In this document: piece after piece, positions 43,923 to 50,800 of the stretch | Numbering within the stretch: the stretch's first letter is position 1 | How the letters are laid out: the number at the start of each line of letters is the position of its first letter | Assembly (NCBI GenBank): GCA_902769705.1 | Contig: CACXPX010000005.1 | Span: 62,001 to 126,000, forward strand | From: an uncultured Prevotellaceae bacterium | GTDB lineage: Bacteria > Bacteroidota > Bacteroidia > Bacteroidales > Bacteroidaceae | Reading direction: 5' to 3' | DNA length: 64,000 bases | Position numbers and translations under genes: made by a program | The notes under the pieces: model-generated | What the model was told of the DNA's origin: nothing | What the model saw: only the letters and a program-made list of their open reading frames with translations | Databases searched by the model: none

Positions 43923-44927
43923 TTACGAATTAATCTCGGCAAACTTCTTGAATGTTGCCAACGCTCTGCCGCTATCAATCGACTCACGCGCAATCTCGAT
44001 ACACTCATGGATGTCTTTCTCTCCACGCTCCATCACCTGGATTCCGAAACCGGCATTGGCCAGAACGATGTTCTTTTGTGCCGGCAACGCCCTGTTTTCA
44101 AGCACCGCGTCGAAGATGGCAGCAGCCTCTTCTTCGGTTGCACCACCCACAAGCTCCTCTGGTTTGGCAATGTCGAAGCCCAAATCTTGCGGATGGAACA
44201 CGCGCTCGTAATGATTCGTCGTCACCTTAAAATCGCCGGTCAGCGAGATTTCATCGTATCCGTCCATCGAATTCACGATGCCATAGTCGATTCCGATTTT
44301 CTGATACACATTATTATATAGTCTCATCTGGTCGAGATTGGCCACTCCCAGCAACTGGCATTTGGGTCTTGAAGGATTCACGATGGGGCCCAAGAGGTTG
44401 AATGCCGTCGGGAACTGCAGAGCCTTGCGGATAGGGCCGACGAACTTCATGGCCTTGGCAAAGAGCTGTGCATGCAGATATACGATGCCTGCCTCGTTGA
44501 TGGAGCGGTTCAATTGGTCGATGTCGTCTGTAAACCGCACGCCATGCTGGGCAATCACATTCGAGGCTCCGCTCGTAGATGTGGCGGCATAGTTGCCATG
44601 CTTGGCCACCTTGTATCCCGCACCGGCAATCACAAAGCATGCCGTAGTCGAGATGTTAAACGTGTTCTTACGGTCGCCACCTGTTCCAACCACATCGATA
44701 TAGCGGTCGCAATCGAGAATGGCAGGCACTCCTGTCTCCAAAATACCATCGCGGAACCCCAACAGTTCGTCAACCGTGACACCTCTCATCTGCAAGGCGG
44801 TCAACAGGGCGGTAATCTGTTCGTTGGGTATTTCACCCTTCGTGATACCCACCAGAATGTTGCGAGTCTCCTCACGGGTGAGAACCTCGTGATTGAGCAT
44901 GCGATTTAATACATTTTTCATTTCCAT
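43923..44927 (-). CDS. trpD: Anthranilate phosphoribosyltransferase
   Basis: 334 residues from ATG 44927, preceded by AGGAG 10 bases upstream; the frame also allows a TTG at 44933. DVVGTGGDRKNTFNIST is the PRPP-binding signature and KHGNYAATSTSGASNVI the anthranilate site. It transfers phosphoribosyl to anthranilate. It is the first gene of the trp operon, directly downstream of the leader peptide and attenuator, whereas in Bacteroides the first gene is normally trpB. Confidence 0.96.
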   Translation of the reverse strand: MEMKNVLNRMLNHEVLTREETRNILVGITKGEIPNEQITALLTALQMRGVTVDELLGFRDGILETGVPAILDCDRYIDVVGTGGDRKNTFNISTTACFVIAGAGYKVAKHGNYAATSTSGASNVIAQHGVRFTDDIDQLNRSINEAGIVYLHAQLFAKAMKFVGPIRKALQFPTAFNLLGPIVNPSRPKCQLLGVANLDQMRLYNNVYQKIGIDYGIVNSMDGYDEISLTGDFKVTTNHYERVFHPQDLGFDIAKPEELVGGATEEEAAAIFDAVLENRALPAQKNIVLANAGFGIQVMERGEKDIHECIEIARESIDSGRALATFKKFAEINS

Positions 44928-44989
44928 AGTCAAATCTCCTATTTTGTTTTGTTTGTTGATTTCTTAATTCTCCGCTTCCTCCGCGCTTT

Positions 44990-45026
44990 TATGAAAGAAG
45001 GCCTGTCGTTGAGAACGGCAGGCCTT
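44990..45026 (-). terminator. Terminator-like hairpin of the trp attenuator
   Basis: The arms (44998-45010 and 45014-45026) pair at 12 of 13 positions (minus strand AAGGCCTGCCGTT, loop CTC, AACGACAGGCCTT) and are followed by CTTTCAT. The T run is weak. It lies about 50 bases after the leader-peptide stop and 63 before trpD. The AACG of the upstream segment at 45062-45066 region could pair with CGTT of the left arm as an antiterminator. Confidence 0.7.
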
Positions 45027-45075
45027 CATGTTTCCATATCTTTAATGTATAACCACACGGCGTTGCGACTCACGA

Positions 45076-45126
45076 CTATTTTAATCTTGAGTTACGCCAC
45101 CACCATGCAGTTGTCATCATTGTCAT
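45076..45126 (-). CDS. trpL: trp operon leader peptide with three consecutive Trp codons
   Basis: A 16-codon frame: MTMMTTAWWWRNSRLK, stop TAG at 45076-45078. The three TGG codons (45097-45105) are adjacent, which is very unlikely by chance in so short a frame. The ATG lies about 20 bases after the predicted transcription start. GTGGCGT, which includes the last Trp codon, can pair with ACGCCGT at 45057-45063, so a ribosome stalled at the Trp codons would block this stem and free the downstream segment. This is the layout of classical transcription attenuation: low Trp-tRNA stalls the ribosome and should prevent the terminator at 44998-45026. Confidence 0.85.
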   Translation of the reverse strand: MTMMTTAWWWRNSRLK

Positions 45127-45152
45127 ATTCGTCTTTTTTTATTATTCGGCGG

Positions 45153-45184
45153 CAAAATTACTTCTTTTTCTTTTAATCCGCAAA
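45153..45184 (-). promoter_or_regulatory. Promoter of the trp operon
   Basis: On the minus strand TTTG (45181-45184), exactly 20 bases, then TAATTTTG (45153-45160). Both elements match the consensus fully. Transcription should start near 45147, about 20 nt before the leader-peptide ATG. Confidence 0.85.
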
Positions 45185-45375
45185 TTTTTCAGCCACTTTT
45201 TTTACAAAATCTCATTAACCCACCCATTCCGATGTCTTTATAGCTGCCTCCACATTCTTTGTCAGCATCTGAAAACAGGGGGAACATCAGATTCTCGTTT
45301 TCGATTTATTCCATCAGAGTGATGGGCGAACTGCGCAGGGCATTGAAAGGCCTCGTAGAGAGATAATTATTCCTC

Positions 45376-45547
45376 AACAGTCACAGAATCACAGTCACAG
45401 TTCAAAAAAAATGTCACATTTCACATCGCAACCCTCTTTATAAGAGTTTATAACTAATTAATAATCAATTAATTATATATATAATAGGATGGTATAAAGA
45501 GATGCGGATGTGGGTTTTAAACTAACTGTGACTCTGTGACTGTGACT
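45376..45547. repeat. Inverted repeat of GTCACA units around an AT-rich core
   Basis: The left arm (45376-45402) is built of CACAGTCACAG units, and the right arm (45524-45547) of CTGTGACTGTGAC units, so they are complementary. The 121 bases between are AT-rich with TAATTAATAATCAATTAATTA tracts (45450-45484). The layout equals that at 55830-56093. It sits directly upstream of the truncated P-loop gene and may be an origin- or regulator-like site of an old mobile module. The rest of the spacer from 45185 to 45375 shows nothing clear beyond a short remnant frame at 45323-45366. Confidence 0.6.
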
Positions 45548-45597
45548 GCGAAGGGTATCAAGAACTATTCAAAAACACTTTAATTATTTGAGAATCA

Positions 45598-45912
45598 ATG
45601 CGTTACAATATTTTCAACAGCAAGGCTCCGGCAATGCCCAAGCCTGCTAAAGGCACAGAATTCTGTAAATTACTCCTCTCACAGGCCTCAAAAGACATGC
45701 GTGAGCCACTTGTTCCGATGGCAATCCCCGCACTTGCCGCCCATTTAACCAATGTTAAATTCATGTATTGTGACAACAAATACTATGAATTGTGTGGCCA
45801 AATGGGTCATTTGATTGGTCCTTCGGGTATAGGAAAGGCCCAATTAAATCATCTCGTAGAGGCAATTATGCGCCATTTCCGTGAGCGTCAGGATGGCACT
45901 TGTGGCTTCTGA
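45598..45912 (+). pseudogene. Truncated P-loop protein, DUF3987/primase-like fragment
   Basis: 104 residues that look like the N-terminal part of a much larger Bacteroidales mobile-element ATPase: PLVPMAIPALAAHLTNVKFMYCD is followed by GHLIGPSGIGKAQLNHLVEAIM, where GPSGIGKA is a Walker A loop. Walker B and everything after are missing. The stop codon lies inside the first unit of the 22-bp repeat array B, so the gene was cut off where the repeat begins. Comparison to the DUF3987/VirE-type proteins is from memory of the motif pattern. Confidence 0.6.
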
Positions 45913-46023
45913 GGGTGGCTGATGTGGCATCTGACACGGCCACTTGTGGCATCTGACGTCCTTAGAAGCTACATGTGACAGTCTCAGAAGCCGTCTTTGA
46001 CGAAGTGAAAGCATAGCTCTCAT
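45892..46023 (+). repeat. 22-bp palindromic tandem repeat, array B (6 units)
   Basis: Six contiguous 22-bp units starting at 45892, 45914, 45936, 45958, 45980 and 46002. Several read TGTGGCATCTGAC after a variable 4-6 base start. The core CAGATG-TGG-CATCTG is palindromic. The sixth unit has AAAGCATAGCT, as in arrays A and C. The array ends the truncated gene before it. Confidence 0.75.
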
Positions 46024-46176
46024 TATTTCAGGAAATGCAAAAGAAACTGGCCCCATGAACGAACTATGCTAAGGGCAAATCAAAGATTTGTGAACTTCGT
46101 GAATTATTTTTTCGCCGACACATAATAAAGTGATGTTGCCTGCGTTGTAATAATAGAACACAAACATGAATTGCCT

Positions 46177-46302
46177 ATGGAGTATTTTACATCAGAAGAA
46201 GCAAAACCGTCAGAGAAAACATTGAATTTCATTCGCCAGATTGCCTACACCTATCGTGTTTTGACGATGAACGGACGAACGGAATCCTATTGCCTCAACT
46301 AA
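46177..46302 (+). CDS. Small protein of 41 residues, unknown function
   Basis: A 41-codon frame starting MEYFTSEEAKPSEKTLNFIR, mixed charged and helical, ending YCLN. It has a regular codon pattern and ends 18 bases before rpe, so co-transcription is possible. I have an impression of similar short proteins next to mobile modules in Bacteroidales, but cannot name a family. The 150 bases before it (46024-46176) hold no other gene. Confidence 0.6.
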   Translation: MEYFTSEEAKPSEKTLNFIRQIAYTYRVLTMNGRTESYCLN

Positions 46303-46320
46303 TCGCGGAGAAGTAAAAAG

Positions 46321-46980
46321 ATGAGCACACTTGTATCGCCGTCGATGCTGGCGGCAAACTTTGTCAATCTTGAGAAAGACATTCAGATGATCAATCGCAG
46401 CAAGGCCGACTGGCTGCATTGCGACGTGATGGATGGTGTCTTTGTTCCCAACATCTCATTTGGATTCCCCGTGCTGCAGTCGGTGGCGAAGATTTGCGAG
46501 AAGCCGCTCGATGTGCATCTGATGATTGTGAAGCCCGAACGCTACATCGAACAGACTGCCAAGCTGGGCGCGATGATGATGAACGTTCACTATGAGGCCT
46601 GCACCCATCTGCACCGCACCATCCAAGAAATCCACGATGCGGGCATGAAGGCTGCCGTCACGCTGAATCCCTCCACCCCCATCCACTCGCTCGAAGACAT
46701 CATTGGCGATGTGGAAATGGTGCTGCTGATGAGCGTGAACCCTGGCTTCGGCGGACAAAAGTTCATCGAGAACACCATCGAGAAAGTGAAGCGTCTGCGC
46801 AAGATGATTGACGACAACCACCTCAGCACGCTGATTGAGGTGGACGGCGGTGTGCAAGCCGAGACCGCTCCCCGGCTGGTGAAAGCTGGTGTGGACGTGC
46901 TGGTCAGCGGCAGCTACGTCTTCAAGGCCGCAGATCCGCTGGCTACCATCGAAGGGCTGAAAGCGCTGGAAAGAGGCTGA
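46321..46980 (+). CDS. rpe: Ribulose-phosphate 3-epimerase
   Basis: 219 residues. STLVSPSMLAANFVNLEKDI, DWLHCDVMDGVFVPNISFG (metal-binding His and Asp), VHLMIVKPE and MSVNPGFGGQKFI are the family landmarks, and LIEVDGGVQAETA carries the second catalytic Asp. It interconverts ribulose-5-P and xylulose-5-P in the pentose-phosphate path. A purine-rich sequence (GCGGAGAAG) lies just upstream of the ATG. Confidence 0.96.
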   Translation: MSTLVSPSMLAANFVNLEKDIQMINRSKADWLHCDVMDGVFVPNISFGFPVLQSVAKICEKPLDVHLMIVKPERYIEQTAKLGAMMMNVHYEACTHLHRTIQEIHDAGMKAAVTLNPSTPIHSLEDIIGDVEMVLLMSVNPGFGGQKFIENTIEKVKRLRKMIDDNHLSTLIEVDGGVQAETAPRLVKAGVDVLVSGSYVFKAADPLATIEGLKALERG

Positions 46981-47002
46981 GAACGCCCCCTAACGACACA
47001 CA

Positions 47003-47057
47003 AATGTCCACGGATGAATCCTAAGAACACTTGATTCACTCGTGGACATTGTTTTTA
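47003..47057 (+). terminator. Rho-independent terminator after rpe
   Basis: Arms AATGTCCACGGATGAATC (47003-47020) and GATTCACTCGTGGACATT (47033-47050) pair at 16 of 18 positions around a 12-base loop, followed by GTTTTTATT. It begins 22 bases after the rpe stop. Confidence 0.9.
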
Positions 47058-47066
47058 TTGAAGCTT

Positions 47067-47130
47067 AAAGGGCATAAAGAGGAGTGCAGGGGTGTAAAGG
47101 GACAAATGTTCACTCCACTTTACGCCCTTT
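47067..47130. terminator. Long inverted repeat between rpe and the sigma gene
   Basis: Two 20-base arms (47067-47086 and 47111-47130) match at 18 of 20 positions with a 24-base loop. Its place between converging genes suggests a terminator for the sigma gene on the minus strand, but a T run is lacking. Confidence 0.5.
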
Positions 47131-47158
47131 AGACCCTTTCAAAGCCCTACAAAAAACT

Positions 47159-47758
47159 TCAGACGGCCAGTTGCAAGGTGACGTCGTATTCCTTTGCCAT
47201 ACGGCGCAGGTTGAGCAAAGCATAGCGCATGCGCCCCAATGCCGTGTTGATGCTCACACACGTGGTCTCGGCAATCTCCTTGAACGACATCTGCTGATAG
47301 AAGCGCATGAACACCACTTCGCGTTGCGGAGCAGGCAGCTTTTCCATCAGGCGGCGCACGTCGCGCATCACCTGGTTGTTGACATACTGGTTCTCGATGT
47401 TCGACTCATACAACTCCCTGTCGCTGATGTTTGAAAGGTCGTTGCCCTCGGTAGGCTCCACAATCTTGTCGGCCTTCTGCTCGCGATACCAGTCCATAAT
47501 CACGTTATGGGCGATTCGCATAATCCACGCGCCGAACTTCCCGCTTGTGGTGTATTTGCCCTGCTGAAGCTTGGTGATGACTTTCACGAACGTCTCTTGG
47601 AAGACGTCATCAGCCATGTCATTGTCGCGGACAACGAAAAGGATATACGAATAAAGCTTCGATTGATTGCGTGACAACAGCAAATCAAACGCCCGATTGT
47701 TCCCATCTACATACGATAATGCCAACTCTTCGTCGGTCATATCCTTCAGATTTTTCAT
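47159..47758 (-). CDS. ECF-type RNA polymerase sigma factor
   Basis: 199 residues with sigma region 2 (DDVFQETFVKVITKLQQG and FGAWIMRIAHNVIMDWYREQ, about residues 50-95) and region 4 (REVVFMRFYQQMSFKEIAETT followed by SINTALGRMRYALLNLRR, residues 143-185). No anti-sigma gene follows, in contrast to PUL-linked ECF pairs. It has its own perfect promoter and lies at the edge of the pectin locus, in the opposite direction. Its target genes cannot be seen. Confidence 0.93.
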   Translation of the reverse strand: MKNLKDMTDEELALSYVDGNNRAFDLLLSRNQSKLYSYILFVVRDNDMADDVFQETFVKVITKLQQGKYTTSGKFGAWIMRIAHNVIMDWYREQKADKIVEPTEGNDLSNISDRELYESNIENQYVNNQVMRDVRRLMEKLPAPQREVVFMRFYQQMSFKEIAETTCVSINTALGRMRYALLNLRRMAKEYDVTLQLAV

Positions 47759-47849
47759 TTTCTTAATCCATTGGTTATTAAGTAAATGATGTTTCGATAG
47801 GCGTCAGGTTTTAATTAATAATTAGGTTGTCAAATAATTTTATCGCTTG

Positions 47850-47881
47850 CAAAGATAAGTGTTTTTATTTATCCCACCAAA
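47850..47881 (-). promoter_or_regulatory. Promoter of the ECF sigma gene
   Basis: On the minus strand TTTG (47878-47881), exactly 20 bases, then TATCTTTG (47850-47857). Full match to the primary-sigma consensus, giving a 5' leader of about 85 nt. Confidence 0.8.
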
Positions 47882-47991
47882 TTTTTGGGGCATTTTTTTA
47901 TGATTGCCGTTTTCGCGCGCCACGTTTGACATGATCAAATGTAAAACTTTCTTCACTCGAAGATACTAATGCGCCCGTTTTCGGACGAACA

Positions 47992-48062
47992 TAAAAAGAG
48001 GTTGGTGCAGGAAGCTACCAACCTCGAGGGACGATTTCGTAAATCTCGAAATCTAAAAAACA
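47992..48062 (-). ncRNA. Candidate small RNA of about 70 nt
   Basis: A perfect promoter (48068-48099) points into a short stretch with no convincing gene. The transcript would contain a first hairpin (GATTTCG / CGAAATC, 48030-48052 region) and then a 9-bp hairpin (GAGGTTGGT / ACCAACCTC, 47998-48025) followed by TTTTT on the minus strand, a good terminator. The complete unit is promoter, 40 nt body and terminator. An open frame starts with an ATG at 48063, but that lies at the transcription start and runs through the terminator, so it is unlikely to be translated. The remaining spacer to the sigma promoter (47882-47991) has only small hairpins. Confidence 0.55.
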
Positions 48063-48067
48063 TGCCG

Positions 48068-48099
48068 CAAATATAAATTTTATATTCGAAAAAAGCAAA
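48068..48099 (-). promoter_or_regulatory. Promoter of the candidate small RNA
   Basis: TTTG (48096-48099), exactly 20 bases, then TATATTTG (48068-48075), read on the minus strand. Both match the consensus fully. It diverges from the promoter of the pectin locus. Confidence 0.7.
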
Positions 48100-48189
48100 T
48101 TTTCTTTAAGAAAAGTGCATTTTTTAACACAAAAATCAAAAAATAGTATATTTCTATGGTGATTTTGAAGCTTTTTCTTGAATAATTGT

Positions 48190-48197
48190 TATCTTTG
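48190..48197 (+). promoter_or_regulatory. Promoter -7 element of the pectin locus
   Basis: TATCTTTG, an exact -7 match, 44 bases before ATG 48242. A TTTG lies 22 bases further upstream, slightly longer than the usual spacing. Confidence 0.6.
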
Positions 48198-48241
48198 TGC
48201 AATTAATAACTACAAAACAATCAAAAACGTCGACACGAAAC

Positions 48242-50788
48242 ATGAAATTCTTACAAACTCTAATCATCGCTTTGCTCATGCCTACGTGCATGATGGCTCA
48301 AGGATGGGACGAGAACGTCTACCGAAACATTGAGAAAAACATCAGCCAACCCACATTTGCTGACCGCGAGTTTGTCATCACCAAGTATGGTGCCAAGCTG
48401 ACGGCAACGGCGGCACAAAACCAGAAGGCCATCAACAAGGCTATCGCTACATGCTCGAAAGCTGGTGGCGGACGCGTCATCGTGCCTGAAGGACTTTGGA
48501 ACACGGGAGCCATCACGCTGCAGAGCAACGTGAATCTGGTGGTGGAAAAGGGAGCCACGCTGCTCTTCGCTTTCGACTTGAACCTCTACCCCATCGTGAA
48601 AACCCGGTGGGAAGGCATGGACTGCATGAACTATCAGCCTTGCGTCTATGCCTATGAAGCCCAGAACATTGCCATCAGCGGACAAGGAACCATCGACGGC
48701 AACGGCTCGAACGAGACTTGGTGGCAGATGTGCGGCAAGGACACTTACGGATGGAGTGAGAAGACGGTGGAAAGCCAGAAGATTGGCCGCCCCCTGCTGT
48801 TTGAATACGCCGAAGCCGCCAAGCCTATTGAGGAACGCAACATGAAAGGCACGGGCATGCGTCCGCAACTCATCAACCTCTACCGTTGCGAGAACATCCT
48901 GATTCAGGATGTCACGCTCCTGCGTTCGCCTTTCTGGGTGATTCATCCCCTACTCTCGAAGAACATCACCGTGAAGAACGTGACCATCCACAACGATGGT
49001 CCTAATGGTGACGGTTGCGACCCTGAGTCATGCGAGAACGTGCTCATCGAGGGCTGCCACTTCGATACGGGTGACGACTGCATCGCCATCAAGAGCGGCC
49101 GAAATGCCGACGGGCGAAAGTGGAACATTCCTTCACGTAACATCATCGTTCGCAAATGCAAGATGCTCGACGGACACGGCGGCGTGGTCATCGGTAGTGA
49201 GATTACCGGCGGATGCCAAAACGTCTATGTGGAAGATTGCGAGATGGACTCGCCGAACCTTGACCGTGTGCTGCGCCTGAAGACCAACACATGTCGCGGC
49301 GGAGTGATTGAGAACATCCACATGCGCAACGTGAAAGTGGGCCAATGCCGCGAAGCCGTCATGCGCATCAACCTCAACTACGAGCCTCGTGAGAATGCTC
49401 CACGCGGATTCATCCCAACGGTTCGCAACATCTATATGGAGAACGTAACTTGTGAGAAAAGCCGTTATGGCGTGCTCATCAACGGACTCGACGAAGCCGA
49501 CAACATCTATAATATTAATGTGAAGAACTGCCGCTTCAACGGTGTTCAGGAAGATGCCGTGAAGCGTACGGGCAAGAGTCATGACCTGCACTTCGAAAAT
49601 CTTTTTGTCAACGGCTCGCTCGTGCTACTCGAAAAGCCATACAAACACTATTCGGAATGGCTCACAACGTCGGAAATGAAGCGTGTCGCCCATCCTTACC
49701 TGCTCGACTTCTCGAAGAAACCCAAATGGAGCTACGTGATGGGTATTGAACAGGAAGCCATGCTCGACACGTGGCTGGCCTACAAGAACGACGAGATCCT
49801 GACATACCTGAAGGAATATCCCGCCACAATGATTGACGAAAAGGGCAACATCACGGGCTACAAATACGAAGACTTCAACCTCGACAACGTTCGGACTGCC
49901 CGCTACATCTTCCGCATGAACCAGCTGGAGCCGCAGAAGAACGTGGAAACGGCATTGAAGACGCTCTTCAAGCAACTCGAGAAGCAGCCTCGCACGAAGG
50001 AAGGCGTGTGGTGGCACAAGGCCATCTATGCCAACCAGGTGTGGCTCGACGGCATCTTCATGGGACTCCCCTATTACACGATGGCAGCACCCACATTGAA
50101 GGGGCAGAAGAAAGCCGTGAAATACTACAACGATGCCGTAGACCAAATGACGAAGACCGACAAGCGCACCTATGACGAGAAGACGAAATTGTGGAAACAT
50201 GCTTGGGATGAGACCCACTCCATGTTCTGGGCCAACAAGGAAACTGGGCAGAGCCAGCACACTTGGGCACGCGCTTTAGGATGGTATGTGATGGCTATGA
50301 CCGAGGTACTTGACGTGCTTCCGCAAGACTATGCACGCCGCCAAGAGGTGGTCGATTTGCTGAACAAAGCCATGAAGTCGGTGGTGAAATACCAAGACAA
50401 AAAGACGGGAGTGTGGTATGACGTATTGGACGTCAACGACCCGCGTAACTATTTGGAAGCCACAGCTTCATCCATGTTCGCTTATGTATTGCTTAAAGGC
50501 GTTCGCAAAGGCTATCTCGATGCCAGTTTCAAGGATGCCGGCATCAAGGCATACAATGGAATCATCAACGAATTCATCCGCGTGAACGCCGACAAGACCA
50601 TCTCTTTGACACGCTGCTGTTCAGTCAGCGGACTGGGTCCCGACAAGAGTCCGCATCGCGACGGGTCGTTTGAATACTACATGAGCGAACCCATCCGCGA
50701 CAACGATGCCAAGGGCGTGGGACCATTCATCTGGGCTTCGCTCGAAATGGAACAAATGGGATACAACACAGATTCATTCAGTAAATAA
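48242..50788 (+). CDS. GH28 polygalacturonase fused to a GH105 unsaturated glucuronyl/galacturonyl hydrolase
   Basis: 848 residues from ATG 48242 with signal peptide MKFLQTLIIALLMPTCMMAQ; the upstream frame start at 48197 lies at the promoter. Residues 30-480 form a GH28 beta-helix: NGDGCDP with Asp at 257, TGDDCIAIKSG with Asp 278 and 279, GHGG with His 312, and RVLRLKT. From about residue 497 to the end a GH105 (alpha/alpha)6 barrel follows, with VWLDGIFMGLPY (catalytic Asp near 602) and WARALGWYVMAM near residue 675. It would cut homogalacturonan or rhamnogalacturonan and then remove unsaturated uronic acids made by lyases such as the PL1 next door. Secreted to the periplasm or surface. 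Confidence 0.92.
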   Translation: MKFLQTLIIALLMPTCMMAQGWDENVYRNIEKNISQPTFADREFVITKYGAKLTATAAQNQKAINKAIATCSKAGGGRVIVPEGLWNTGAITLQSNVNLVVEKGATLLFAFDLNLYPIVKTRWEGMDCMNYQPCVYAYEAQNIAISGQGTIDGNGSNETWWQMCGKDTYGWSEKTVESQKIGRPLLFEYAEAAKPIEERNMKGTGMRPQLINLYRCENILIQDVTLLRSPFWVIHPLLSKNITVKNVTIHNDGPNGDGCDPESCENVLIEGCHFDTGDDCIAIKSGRNADGRKWNIPSRNIIVRKCKMLDGHGGVVIGSEITGGCQNVYVEDCEMDSPNLDRVLRLKTNTCRGGVIENIHMRNVKVGQCREAVMRINLNYEPRENAPRGFIPTVRNIYMENVTCEKSRYGVLINGLDEADNIYNINVKNCRFNGVQEDAVKRTGKSHDLHFENLFVNGSLVLLEKPYKHYSEWLTTSEMKRVAHPYLLDFSKKPKWSYVMGIEQEAMLDTWLAYKNDEILTYLKEYPATMIDEKGNITGYKYEDFNLDNVRTARYIFRMNQLEPQKNVETALKTLFKQLEKQPRTKEGVWWHKAIYANQVWLDGIFMGLPYYTMAAPTLKGQKKAVKYYNDAVDQMTKTDKRTYDEKTKLWKHAWDETHSMFWANKETGQSQHTWARALGWYVMAMTEVLDVLPQDYARRQEVVDLLNKAMKSVVKYQDKKTGVWYDVLDVNDPRNYLEATASSMFAYVLLKGVRKGYLDASFKDAGIKAYNGIINEFIRVNADKTISLTRCCSVSGLGPDKSPHRDGSFEYYMSEPIRDNDAKGVGPFIWASLEMEQMGYNTDSFSK

Positions 50789-50800
50789 CGACTAGACTTT

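Noticed and set aside
45323..45366. Short frame starting MGELRRALKGLVER
   Set aside because: Only 14 codons; perhaps a remnant of a mobile gene, but too short to support.
45892..46023. 22-bp repeats as a CRISPR array
   Set aside because: Units are contiguous and degenerate, there are no spacers, and no cas genes are near.
47950..48063. Open frame of 36 codons starting near the small RNA promoter
   Set aside because: Its ATG lies at the predicted transcription start and the frame runs through the terminator hairpin; translation seems unlikely.
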